Assembly (NCBI GenBank): GCA_003427395.1
Contig: BFEA01000036.1
Coordinates: forward strand, 4,812,908 to 4,874,811
Source of the DNA: Chara braunii
Taxonomy: Eukaryota; Streptophyta; Charophyceae; Charales; Characeae
Direction of reading: 5' to 3'
Length of the DNA stretch: 61,904 nt
The notes under the pieces are model-generated. The model worked only from the letters and a program-made list of their open reading frames with translations. It had not been told where the DNA came from and did no database searches. The position numbers and the translations under genes are program-made. Positions 20,203 through 30,971 of this stretch are shown piece after piece (position 1 is the stretch's first letter; every line of letters starts with the position of its first letter).

Positions 20203-20510
20203 TTTTTTTTTTTTTTTATCGGAACAAGGCTCCAATCTATTCGTGGGGAGCAGCACGTGTTGGGAACCAGGCCCAACGTCCCATATAGAAATTTACATAG
20301 AATTGAAAGTATGAGATACCGGGGTCATTACATGACTTTGGCTATAAAAAAATTGAAGTACTCAAAAAAATAGTACGACGAAATTCAGAAATAGGCAAAA
20401 TTCAAAAAACAACTCCCCAGCAATCCTCTGAACCTCACTACGGTAAGACTTACTGCAACAGAGTCACCATCTCCGCTGCTGTTGTACCCTATTAAGTCAA
20501 TGGTTTACGG
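20203..20510 (-). mobile_element. LINE 3' tail fragment
   Basis: T tract (poly(A) on the minus strand) followed by GGAACAAGGCTCCAATCTAT and GGGAACCAGGCCCAACGTCC, the signature also at the LINE end near 162-350. A short 5'-truncated insertion. The same insertion is at 55929-56225. Confidence 0.6.
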
Positions 20511-21101
20511 GGGCCTATGGGAGATAGGAATTTGCGATTTTTTCATTTGATGTGAGGTGATTGAAGAAATTTGTGCATGAAGAAAATAATACTGTGCGTT
20601 CTTTCAACATTAAAAAAAAAAAACTGTGGTTTCTATACGACAAGGAAGAGATTGTGTTTATCATGGTGAATAGGCGATGAACTACATTGCTAATTTATGT
20701 ACTACTCTGACATTGAATCTACGTCCGCTGCTGGACAAGAACATACAATGTGTCCCAAAGTCTAATGTAGATGAAGTTAGGAATGATGAAAGAGACGCCC
20801 AAGAGGCTCACGACACTCAGTTGATAAGCAATCGCAGATGAATAGGAGAGTTGTCCAAGCGTACAACTGCTATGGGAACTTTTTTATCCGCCTCTCTCGC
20901 TCCACATGTAGAAATTTGTTCTTGTAGACCTTGATCCGAGCTATCTGTTCGGTTTGTGTGTCATCTTTCTCATGCTCCTCCAACAACTTCTTGTAGACGC
21001 AGATCTGAGTTATTTATTCATGTAGACCTCGATCTGAGCTATCTGTCCGATTTTTAATTTGTAGACTCTAATAACTCTTTGGGTCAAATTTTTATTTGCG
21101 C

Positions 21102-21360
21102 AAGTCACTTGCTCTGTTGGTCTACTGGTTACTTTCTCCTTTCGCGGAACACTTCTATGTCGGTTGCATCAGTAGATCATTGAATCTTAGATGGTGTGAG
21201 TATCTAGTCCACACTACACTCGCGCACAATCTTATTGTTGGGATGCGCAATTACAAGCTTTATGAATGACTTCGGAGAACTTACGTCTATCACTATGTCA
21301 CACTCTCTCTCGATTTTGTTCATTCTTCTCAACGTCGGAAGAATAAACAATCATAGGATG
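21102..21360 (+). pseudogene. PLE-2 GIY-YIG endonuclease remnant
   Basis: Reads L-L-V-Y-W-L-L-S-P-F-A-E-H-F-Y-V-G-C then L-N-L-R-W-C-E-Y-L, the GIY...Y(V)G core plus catalytic Arg region. There is a stop at Y-K-L-Y-E-*, where PLE-4 reads Y-E-C-L-R-R. It is collinear with 56823-57083. The catalytic Glu region is not clear. Confidence 0.65.
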
Positions 21361-21819
21361 GTTTTCTTTTTATCTCAACTCATGCCCAACTAGTCACAGA
21401 AGAAAAAAAAAAAGAACAAGAAGGTCAGACAACGAAACATAGAGAGAATAAGTAAGGTGAGAAGATAGCAGCAGTTAAGTACGCAACCCCTTGGGAATGA
21501 GGTTGTTACTGAAGAGTAAGGTATTCTCCAATAAGAGCAGAAGGTTAGCTAGTTTCACTTCATCCTTTGGTCTCATCTCCGTCTCACTTCTGCTTATTCT
21601 CAACGAGGGTGTGAAGAATTGTATTAGTTTATTTTCCATTGTTGCGAAAAGAGAGTGCTTATGATGAGACTCACGGAAAGTAATAAAGAGAATGTTTGGG
21701 GCATCGGTTGCACTAGTACTTATGGACGTGACCAATTGAAGTATTTTCGAGGATGGTTTGAGATTGGTTATGTGGTTAACGCCGTATCTAGGGTATAATT
21801 TTGCTCTCCTTCTTAAAAC

Positions 21820-22068
21820 TTGAAACCGCTCATTTCACGTTTGTTGAGTCACCCTAACGAAAGAAGATCTTTATGCGTTTGGCATCTCGGTAATATGATA
21901 AATGTCATTCCCTATGAATTTATTCCTTGTTTTTCGAGGAAAGTTTCCAGGCAATCTCTTCGAGTGATATTGTTCAATAATATCCGTCAAAAAATTAAAT
22001 TATGTTCGCGAAGGCGCCTTATTTTCATATTGCGATTTTCAAATATGATCTATAAGTCCTTCATTTGA
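21820..22068 (+). pseudogene. PLE-2 linker module
   Basis: 82 aa frame starting M-K-P-L-I-S-R-L-L-S-H-P-N-E-R-R, with S-L-R-V-I-L-F-N-N-I and R-R-L-I-F-I-L-R-F-S-N. It matches the PLE-4 copy at 57544-57780 and, more distantly, PLE-3 at 35650-35950 and PLE-1. It is a conserved module of this PLE group with no domain name known to me. Confidence 0.5.
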
Positions 22069-22914
22069 TCATTATGTGATTGTTTGATACGAGGATCATC
22101 TCCCTGCTTCTTTGACGGACTTGCTTGCTAGGAGAATGAAAGTTGTTTGGACGAAGAACTACAACTTAGCAAAGTTGCTACATAACTTTCATTTTTATTC
22201 TCGCTTGCCTGGAATGGATGTACTTGGGGAGGTTTGTCACTGTCATGAGAAGTTGATGCAATACTAGCACCAATGGATCACATCATTATATCTGTTTCAT
22301 CTTCACCCTTGTCATATTCATAGTTTCTTTATCCCCACCATCCCTTTGCTCCTCCTCCTCCCCGTCCTTCTCCTCTTCCTTCTTCTTCTTCTTCACCTTT
22401 ATCCCAATCTCTCGTATCCGATCTCAATTTTTTCATCCCTCTCTTTTTTTTTCTTTTTTTGCTTATTCTTGTTTTTTTGTTCAGTCTTCCTTGGTTCATT
22501 TTTTCTCGTCTCTCCTTTTGATTCACTCGACTTTATTCTTCTCTTATTCTCTTATCTTTGTCTGGTCTACTCAATCTTCATTTTTTTTTTTTTATTATCC
22601 TTTCTTTCTTTCTCCCCCTCCTTTTCGCCCTGTTTGTCTCCTCCTTCAACTCTTAATCCTTCCCTTTCTCTCTCACACTTTCCTTCTTTGGTTACCTCTG
22701 TATCCCCTAATAATGTGTCTCACTCATTTCTTTTCTCGTGTTCTTTCACCCCCATTTCACTACCTGCCCCCATGCACTATCCCATTTTTGGCTCATCCCC
22801 CCTGCACTCCTCGCACTGTCCCTCCCTTAGAACCTTGTGCGACGTATCCTCTGCTAACTTCGCTATGTTCTCCCCTCTTCACCATCGACTTCCCCATGAA
22901 CTAAGGTCTCACCA

Positions 22915-23430
22915 ATGCAAGTATTGCCGAACTTGTCGTCTCTTCTCCCAGTAGTCAACGACCATATTGTGTTTCGTGGGCAGGATTCTCACTTTATTCC
23001 TAGTTGGCTCTGCTCCCTCCGCAATTTTAGGAATGTCTCACCCTCGTCTCGAACCTATGGTCTAGCATTTTTGCGATCTCAGATAAAACAAAAAAACAGA
23101 ATAACATATTTTATCCTACTCTGATACATTATTCAATGTCTCCATACCTTATTCTTTCTTGCTTTCCCGTTTGAAATCTCATACTCTCAGGAAAGTCATG
23201 TTCGACCCTTTCTCATACTATCCCTTCTATTAACTCCCTCATCATACTGAACAACAGCCGCACCTTACCTTTGACGCCTGAGCGTGCGAAGGTATGAAAA
23301 TAGTTGATGGAAGGATTGAGATTGATCCCAATTTACCATAATCTGGGTGATACGTTCTTCTGTTTTCCAATATTCTATAAGTCTGGTATGCACTCATACT
23401 TCTTAGTCTATAAGTCTGGTATGCACTCGT
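22915..23430 (+). pseudogene. PLE-2 CxC-side segment and IxxNxG motif
   Basis: Contains C-K-Y-C-R-T-C in one frame, then V-V-N-D-H-I-V-F in the next, aligned with D-S-H-V-K-V-R-L of PLE-1. Further on it has L-I-P-I-Y-H-N-L-G-D-T-F (23328-23348), the counterpart of IDRNPG. The region is broken by several stops. A 27-bp piece (TATAAGTCTGGTATGCACTC...) is tandemly duplicated at about 23380-23430 here but not in PLE-4. Confidence 0.45.
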
Positions 23431-23749
23431 ACTTCTTAGATAACTTGGGGTTTAACAAAGGACTGTCATTCGAAGTATCTGGACTCAAGATTCAATTCTA
23501 TTGGCTTTTGGAATTCCAACGGTTGGTTTCGGGAAGGGTACACTATTCCTAAGCACAAGAACACATATAAGTGGCGACCTATATGTCCCACATCATCTGC
23601 ACACTCGTCGGCTAGATGCAAGAGAGTCACCTCTTGCCTTAACATCCTCATCAAGACACTTCTCACCAAACTGCACTTCAATATTTTTAGTACCAAAAAA
23701 CTGATATATGCTCTAACTACGGTCAATGGGTTCATTCTTCCAACTGAAG

Positions 23750-24625
23750 ACTTGCTTTCTGCAAGCTATGATGTTAAAGAGATGTTTACCAGACTGTCCC
23801 ACTCCTTGATCCTCGACGTAGTTTGATGGTTCACCTACTACTTCCAACTACAGGGATATGAGGGTGTTTGGGTAAGAACGAGGGGAAAAGGAAACCAAGA
23901 TTTTGCTTAGAACATATTGTTTAAAAAATAAGAAATTTGTTGGGTTTGATTTAAGTAACACATACGATACGACAATGAAGCGACTACTTAAGCCGGAGGC
24001 TTGGAACTTGAGGTACCTTTGGGAAAGCCTTATAGCCCAACGATGACACATGTGCTATGCATATTCAATGAATTAAATTTTCTGTGTTCTTGGGTAAGGA
24101 GTGTGTTTTTATTCATGGTGCTGGTTTAGTTGATGACGTATCAACTTTTGTTAAATTCATGAGAGGTAGTGCAACTCATGTCGTGAACTAGGCGTGTTAT
24201 TTCGACGTTTTTTTTCTAAACTTTCGATGAATTTTGCACCGAAATTTCTGGCGAAAATGACGAATATTTGGCCCCCCATTAACCATGTCTCATCACAACC
24301 AATATCTTTTAGGTAGTATACAATTTTTTAATATTTGTCCAGTGAATAATAAATTATTAAAAATTGATGGTAATTAGTTTTTTTCTTCACTGTCCAAAGT
24401 TTTTTATAACAATGTCTGCAACATAGGGCAAGCAACGAGGATACGCGAAGGATTATTTCGATAATGCATTGTCAGTGTTGTATGCAAAGTTCGTCGGCTG
24501 TTGGGATGAGTGGATAGAGTGTCTTACCAAATGGGACATGCTCGTTGAGGAAATACCTTTGAATACTAAGGGGAAACTGAAACATAATCGCACTAGAATC
24601 AAGGCAAGGGACTTCATTAAGTGAC
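23750..24625 (+). pseudogene. PLE-2 reverse transcriptase palm and thumb remnant
   Basis: Motif A is A-S-Y-D-V-K-E-M-F; motif C is L-V-D-D-V-S-T-F-V (Asp codons at 24132-24137). After an AT-rich interruption, the thumb end reads Q-R-G-Y-A-K-D-Y-F-D-N-A-L and F-V-G-C-W-D-E-W, closely matching F-F-G-C-W-D-N-W of PLE-3. Motif B is damaged. Not translatable as one protein. Confidence 0.65.
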
Positions 24626-25365
24626 TGATTGACAACCATAGGTGGGTGTGTTGATTAGGCAGGCTGATTCTAAGAAGATTTGGCTTAATCGTACTATTAG
24701 GCTATTGTGGTGCTGGGGCCTAGAGGAGTGGTTGGGTTATTCTTTTGGGAGTCTGCAGATGTGCAAAACTATATTGGGTGTATGTTTCGGGTAGAATTTT
24801 TGTCTGGCCCGGAAACTTTGTCGCCAATAGTCGGTTAAGTTAGTTCAAACAGGTCTCTCCAACACGGTCTATAGTTTATGAATGCATTTGGTGATGTTCC
24901 CTGCATAGTTCAAAAGGTTAGGTGGGACAACAAGAACACTATGTCACAACGAGGACTTAGCCTCCGCCGGATCTTCAGCGTACTATAATAACCAAGTCGA
25001 CGTGGTGTTTTCCCTCTTGAGTTAGCCAGTGAAAGCGTGTGCTTCGCCAGTGGTCCTTCTACATCCTTCAACCCTCGAGCATCTTCCGATCCTAGTTCGT
25101 TTCGCTTCATTTGCACTCTGTCTTCTACGATTGTTTGTTCCTGCAGTACTCTTCGGTCACTTCGACTACTACCTTTAGTCCGTCCGCGATTGTACTTCTA
25201 CAACATTATTCATATCATCTTTGAGTGGTGGGCAATGCGATCCCTTGCACTCGTTCTCGAGAGTTAAGTGACCCTTCCTCCTCATTTATCTCCATCAACT
25301 TCAATTCATGCTCCTGAGTGGCTTATTTTTACCCTCTCGAGTGTTTCACTTTTGACCTTAGTGAT

Positions 25366-25415
25366 TGCCCCTGAAGATGAATGGTTATTGGCGCTGGTCG
25401 AAACATGTCAGGCGC
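25366..25415 (+). ncRNA. Decayed hammerhead-like sequence, PLE-2
   Basis: Shows CUGAAGA, a weak stem II, GAAA and ACAUGUC (palindromic ACAUGU plus a GUC triplet), the same layout as in PLE-1. Stem I has only about three pairs and a mismatch next to the core. In PLE-4 (60961-61010) the core C is G. Probably inactive, included because position and layout match. Confidence 0.4.
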
Positions 25416-25727
25416 AACCAGTACGTGTTTCTGTTGTGTTGTTTAGGATATCACATGATGTGCTCGTGTCATCGATGACCCATTCGTCTTTTGGGAAGAG
25501 ATCGTTGAACTTCATGTTATTCCGTAACGTTTAATCGCTTGGGCTTCATGAATTCTGTTGCGCTCATCTTGGTTTGAAGTGCTCTGATCAATCTCATCTT
25601 CCCCTTCTCTTTCTCTTTTGTTGTAGTATCCGCCTCATTATTTATCTTTTTCCCCCTCCTTTCTTCTTCTTTTCCTTTTTCTTCTTCTCCCTTCTTCTTC
25701 TTTTCCTCTTCTCCATGATCCTCTTTG

Positions 25728-26093
25728 AACTGCCATTTCATCAAAATTGACATTTTTTTTTTTTTGAACGAAATTGAAACGAGCTTTTTCAACATTTTTG
25801 GCTGAAAACTCGTCTAAATTTTGCTGCTCCGGAGGGTCTGACGTTTTTAAAACATCGGAACCCCTGGATGTATCTGGACCTAGCTTGAGACCAGGCACAT
25901 CCAGGCGGTTCCCCCTAGATGTCTTTGGTCTCAAGCCTAGTCCTGATACTTCCATCGGGTCCGGCGTTTTAAAAACACCGGACGCTCAGGAGCAACAAAA
26001 TTTAGACCTGCTTTCGGCCAAAAAAGTTGAAAAAAACTCAGTTTCAATTTCGTTCAAAAAATTAAAAATGTCCATTTGAACGAAATGGTAGTT
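25728..26093. mobile_element. Fold-back MITE, copy C
   Basis: Begins AACTGCCATTTCATCAAAAT and ends ACGAAATGGTAGTTTTT, palindromic through CGAAATTGAAAC / GTTTCAATTTCG and GGACCTAGCTTGAGACCAGG / TGGTCTCAAGCCTAGTCC. Partner of copy D at 61318-61656 inside the duplicated segment. Confidence 0.85.
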
Positions 26094-26346
26094 TTTGATG
26101 ATCTCACCTGTAAAGTGCTATATCGGCATGTGATCTCATACATTGATTGCTTATTATTGACATTGCTTGCAATGGAGTGGCTTAATCGTGTTCTATGGAC
26201 TCTCGATGGTCTGATGCATCTTCATCGAGGTTTTTGATGGTACGCCGACCATTAGGTATGCCATCTCCAAGTGCAAACGCGATGGCTGCAATAGGCGAGG
26301 TAGGTAGCATCGACTATAGATGTATCGTACCAACAATTGTCTTTTG

Positions 26347-26352
26347 CCCCCT

Positions 26353-26387
<35 letters not shown>

Positions 26388-26480
26388 AAAGCCCAAGTTG
26401 TTGTAGAGGCTGCATTACAGACATATAAGACTGAACTTTGGAACTTGGTCATGCGGTAGAGCCCCCCCGATCCTATAGGA
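26347..26480 (-). mobile_element. Retroposon 3' end with long poly(T)
   Basis: About 39 T's followed by GAAAGCCCAAGTTGTTGTAG, i.e. a poly(A)-tailed minus-strand insertion just beyond the end of the duplicated segment. The family is not identified. 26481-26900 has no recognisable feature. Confidence 0.5.
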
Positions 26481-26925
26481 CTCCCTCCCAACCTACCTCT
26501 TTCATAATTTCTCCTGGCGCACTCCTTCTCCCACTATCCTACCTCAGTGTCTTCCACTTAGGATCGTCCCCCTCCAGTCTTGGGGGTGACCTGACCTAAC
26601 CGTGGTTGTAGATACCAGGGCTAAGCTGAGTCCCACACACCCCACTCAGCCCTGATTGAAGCATATTTGTGCGAGCCTTATCACCCAACCTCCCAGGTAT
26701 TTCAGGTGCTAGGTACAGACGTTTTACTACAAGTCTCATAGGTGGACCTATTTTGCATTCCTATCGTTGTGAACACAGTTGTTGTTACCGTTGTTTGTTG
26801 TTAGGTTGATCGTTGTGCACATTGTTGTCATTACTACTTGTTTGTTGATAGTGAACCAAACATAGGAGGAAGGCAACCCAACCAATCCTGTGGAGAGCCC
26901 CACCGACACAAGAGCCCTACCTACA

Positions 26926-27211
26926 CCAGTCATAAACTGTACTAAGTCTCACTCTTATCAACTGTTCCTCGCTCCATGGGTTGTCTATAGGGTCCTAGTT
27001 CAGACAGACATCGACCATGCATTGTACTACGTCTCACTCTCATCAACCGTTCGTGTTCCACGGGCGAGCTGTCCTAAGGGGTGCCCTCACCCTAACCCCT
27101 TTCGTGCCTAGCGGCGTACCCCCTACTATAATCTTGCCCCAAGAAACCTACCAACACCGACCACAGTCTGTACTAAGTCTCACTCTCATCAACCGTTCCT
27201 GAGTCTATGGG
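26926..27211 (+). repeat. Three ~56-bp spaced repeats
   Basis: GTACTAAGTCTCACTCTCAT plus CAACCGTTCC and flanks recur at about 26938, 27027 and 27170 with differences. The last copy is the source of the sequence misplaced at 18080-18162. Confidence 0.7.
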
Positions 27212-27240
27212 CGGTGTGTAGGTCTCTTGGTGCTGCCTCC

Positions 27241-27309
27241 CAGTAGGTAAGCGAGTTTGAACACGCGACCTCATCCATGCAATCTTCTATCGAACCTACT
27301 GAGCTACTG
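27241..27309 (-). pseudogene. tRNA-like sequence, probable SINE head
   Basis: The minus strand contains TAGCTCAGTAGG (perfect A box) and GTGTTCAAACTC (near B box) 30-40 bp apart, enclosed by CAGTAG / CTACTG, a possible acceptor stem. The anticodon arm is poor, so this is a tRNA-derived SINE head or pseudo-tRNA rather than a working tRNA. Confidence 0.55.
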
Positions 27310-27956
27310 TGGAAACTGAACGATTTGTATGCAATATCGGACTGGAAGGCAAATGAACAATCATTCTCAAGTATTATGTCCCCTCCCTTTCCCATCTTTG
27401 CCGCCCGGGCCCCTGATTCATTGAGTTGGGCATCTCCCGTTGCTATTGTATAGCTCACACCTCCACACATTTTGGGAGGTAACTTGTGAGTACCTGCAGT
27501 TCCTTTGAAGTGTCATAGCTGCGACTTGGTCCTTTGTGGACACATAAGGCACATGTGCCCACACAGACACCCAAAGGCTCAAATACATGGTACAAAATTT
27601 TGCAGTGTTTCTTTTTTTTGATAAATTGAGACCTTCATGAACAGTGGTGGCACGGAAAAACATCAATCTTCAGTTCAAAACTAACAAGAGCCAGCAAGCG
27701 TCAAACTCGCAGTTTGAGCCGCACTCCTGCACATACTTGCTACTTTAGGTCTCCGTGTGAGTGTGCTCTCAGCTGCCTTTTCCATTGACCTCATCGGGCC
27801 TCGCCAAAATACCTATGAATAGAGAAAGTATGGGAGGGGCACCCATTGATAAACTATGAANAAAAAAAAAAAAAAGAAAAAAAAAAAGAAAATCGGGAGG
27901 GGATCCGCATGCAGAAGGCGCCGCAAGATGCATGTGCAATACCTCTCTCGGCATTT

Positions 27957-28175
27957 TTATTTTTATTTTTTTTCGAAAGAAGATCAATCTTTATATCAAA
28001 GCCGGAAAGCGGGCCCAACATCCCTTACAAAACTCGGTGCAGCTCTGAGGTGAGTGAGGCTTTCCAGCCAAGCGAAGATGGTGCCACAACTGTTTCAAGG
28101 GCAAAATTCGTCCTTCTCACCATCTCTTTCATCAACTCTCCAATTTATTCTAGCATTGTTAGTGCTATCCTACAA
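27957..28175 (-). mobile_element. LINE 3' tail fragment
   Basis: T-rich start, then GATCAATCTTTATATCAAAG and GCGGGCCCAACATCCCTTAC, the same tail signature as near 162-350 and 20.2 kb. Ends where the inverted-repeat element at 28177 begins. Confidence 0.5.
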
Positions 28176-28176
28176 T

Positions 28177-28430
28177 AGTCCATACCATACTTGCAAGCGG
28201 ACGCCGTCCGGGCGGTTCCGCATGTGCGACAGATCGCCGGAGCGGACCCGCACGGCGCACGAATGTGCGCCCGACGACCAGTTACGGCCCACCCAAAAAA
28301 ACAAAAAAAAAAGCACCCCCGTTTGGTCCGGTCCGGGTCCGTTTGGTCTGGGGGGAAGGTGCCGCACGCGGCAAAGCGGACCGGATCGGACGCTCGTCCG
28401 GTCAGTCTGCTTGCAAGTATGGTCTATACT
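28177..28430. mobile_element. MITE with ~26-bp terminal inverted repeats
   Basis: Left end AGTCCATACCATACTTGCAA..., right end complementary to AGTATAGACCATACTTGCAA. Subterminal CGGACGCCGTCCGGGCGG and CGGACGCTCGTCCGGTC are GC-rich against AT-rich flanks. 254 bp, no ORF of its own. Target duplication not resolved. Confidence 0.75.
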
Positions 28431-28848
28431 ATCTTTTTTTTTCTTTTTTTTTCCGTAACTCTGTATGTGGGAAAACCTACTTTATGAACACTTTGTACAA
28501 GTCTGCAAACCACTATGTAGAATCACAGAAAAACCTCGGAAAAACGCAGACAAGACCTTTGACCTGAGAGTTAATCCTCTGCTACTAACACCGCCAAAGC
28601 AGCCCTGTGTGCAGTTAAACCACCTGTACTTCCTAAAGTCGTGCCCTTCAACGCTACGCGATTTTAGGAAATGTACGGGTCATTGCAGGAGCGCCCAAAT
28701 TCATCCAACTAGAAACTTTCTACTCTATTTTTTTCCGCGGCCGATAGTTGGGCCAAGTACTGGTGGTTTAAGTACTGCATTGCCTCTCTTGTAAACCCCT
28801 ACCATTGTACCTAGTATTCCCAGTCTACCTGTAACACCGAATTCATGA

Positions 28849-29768
28849 AAGCCTTACAAAACGACAAAACCTAACATTTTTTATAGAATAAAAAAAAACA
28901 ACATCAAACTATTTTTTTTGACACATAAAAATTAATATTTTTAACTGTGTCCCGAGAAAGGATGCAAAAAAACGGGCAAAAAGTCTAGCAATTTTTTAGA
29001 TATGCAAGAAAATCATTTTTAGCAAAGAGCGTGTTATAGGACTATAAATTGTTCTTAGTAGATTGACAAAAAACAGAGCGTAAACAAGACAATCCTTAAG
29101 AACTCGAAATATGTACAAAAAAAACAGTTTTAGTGAATACTCATTTATAAAACTATAAGTTATTTTCAGTACTTGGTAAAAACCAAGATCTCTGAAAACT
29201 AATTTATAGATCTGTAAATCATATAAGTCATTTTTTGAGCCAACTGTAAAACCCTTGTCAAAAAACATGTTATTTAAAAGACGAATTTAAACAACTTTTG
29301 TCTCGGAAAAATCTTCAAATTTTCAACCAACCACGATCTAAAATTAAGAAATGATAAAATATTGTAATAAAAAATAATATATTCGTCCATGTACGAGAGA
29401 ACATATTCAAGCGAACATATTCGTGAAAAGGATAACATATGGCGTGTTTGGGAGACCATCCAACACGTTCATCGTGTTGCATACCTTATAGAACTATAAA
29501 TATGATTTCTTTACATAAAGAAAAAAATGGAATATTTTGGTTCATGAAGAAACAGTGTTTTGGAAGGTATCGATTTTTTGTAAAAAAACTTGTTTTTCTC
29601 CTCACCACTTCGAGTGGTTTTGAAAAAGCAGTTTTTTATTCCATTTTTTGCGGATCTTTAACTTCACCTAGAATTTTGTTGATACAGGAGGCTTGAAAAA
29701 CGTTTTATGAGAATCTTTGAAAATTTTTGTGCAAACCTAACAATTTGTTTTGTTGGGTTTTCATGAAT
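28849..29768 (-). mobile_element. Inverted-repeat element B (family with 50118-52858)
   Basis: Left end GAATTCATGAAAGCCTTACA, right end complementary to GATTCATGAAAACCCAACAA. The interior is AT-rich with repeated TATAGGACTATAAA-type palindromes. The minus-strand frame 29268-28996 (Y-S-F-I-N-E-Y-S-L-K-L-F-F) matches the plus-strand frame at 50694-50966. No transposase seen; probably non-autonomous. Confidence 0.7.
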
Positions 29769-30073
29769 CATATGTTCTGTATGGCTTGTTTAATGCCATA
29801 CTTAACCTCAGCTTGGAGCATCGGTGGCGTCAACCGTTCTCCGTGTTGAAGATCAAGTGTCGTACCTATTTTGATCAGTGGTCCATCGAGCCACATTAAA
29901 AAAAGAAAAAGTGGAACGATGACTGGATTCTGACGGGCCGCAGGGCAACAAACTTGAACACCCAAAATGGAGGGGGCTATATTGCTCAGGTGGCAACTTA
30001 AAGGGTATTGCGGTTAGGTAGGAATGCGAAAGTGTTTAAGGGGGAGGAGACTTCACAACTGCAGATGCAAATA

Positions 30074-30410
30074 GGAGTGCGTTTTCAACTCAGATTGACG
30101 ACTTTGGTGGATTGGTCTCGAAGAGTCAAAAATAAAAAACCAGGCAAAAGGAAATATCAATGGTTTCTGAGAACCTGGGGCCAGAGAGACCAGTTGGGAA
30201 CCCGCAAAATGCAGGGACAACTGATATTGGGCCGTTGTCCCTGCATTGTCCCCTCGATCAAAATGCCCTGCATATTTTGATCGATGCCTGCTGGTTTCTC
30301 TGGCCCTACGTTCTCAGAAACTATTGATATTTCCTCTTGCCTGGTTTTTTCTTTTTGACTCTTCCATCACAATTCACCAAAACAACCAATCTCAGTTGAA
30401 AACGCACTCC
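30074..30410. mobile_element. Fold-back element, 337 bp
   Basis: GGAGTGCGTTTTCAACTCAG at the left is complementary to CTCAGTTGAAAACGCACTCC at the right. Complementarity continues through AACCAGGCAAAAGGAAATAT and CAGAGAGACCAG-type blocks, with a nested hairpin (TGCAGGGACAAC / GTTGTCCCTGCA) at the centre. No ORF. Confidence 0.85.
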
Positions 30411-30971
30411 CAATTTTTTTCTTTCGGGCGAAGATGCACTCCACATGTTCTTCTTTTGGTGCGTAGTAAAGGGAATAAACTGTTTTTGAGGCATGTACGA
30501 AGTGTTCATATTTCCTCTTGCCAGGAGGATTCTACATAGTGGTTTGCAGACTTATACGAAGCGTTCATATTTCCTCTTACCTGGCTGAATGAGAATAAAC
30601 TGTTTTTGGCGGGAAGGGGGTTTTCTGGTACTCTAAGCGGAATTGTGTAGACCCGGCCTCAATTACTTTTTTTTTTGTAAAGGGGTCCATGCCGTTGTAC
30701 TTTATCATTATATATTTCAAAAAGTCGCGTTCAGTAGTTTTTCACTATGCGTATTATCCTTCCTTCTTCTCTCTGTGTGTTTGTCTACCCCCTTTGACCC
30801 TCTGTCTCGATTTGGCTCTGCCTTTGATTGGTCCTCGTCTCTTTCCATGTTGATGACGTCACTATTGAATGCGTATTAACGAAGGCTTTGTGTTTTCACA
30901 TAATACTTCAACTCACGAAGTAACGTCCGTAAGAATTATACTACGTGAACGTGTGACTTCGACTTGTTACT

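Larger units (their letters stand above)
20700..25415 (+). mobile_element. PLE-2: decayed Penelope-like element
   Basis: Same domain order as PLE-1 but plus strand and heavily mutated: GIY-YIG (21102-21360), linker (21820-22068), a long pyrimidine-rich stretch, RNPG-type motif (23328-23348), RT palm (23750-24190), thumb (24430-24625) and a decayed hammerhead-like site (25366-25415). The 5' limit is uncertain. Upstream at 20920-21060 a motif TTGTAGACCTYGATCTGAGC repeats three to four times. Stops are frequent, so it is dead. Confidence 0.65.
19925..26323 (+). repeat. Duplicated >6.2-kb segment, copy 1
   Basis: Collinear with 55643-61904 in the same orientation, about 35.6-35.7 kb away. Both contain, in order, a minus-strand LINE tail, a PLE (GIY-YIG to thumb to hammerhead-like site) and a fold-back MITE. 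The window ends at the base corresponding to ~26323, so the true length is unknown. Confidence 0.85.

Noticed and set aside
22346-22954. 202-aa Ser/Phe/Leu-rich frame
   Set aside because: Low-complexity pyrimidine tract inside PLE-2; the PLE-4 counterpart does not preserve the frame.
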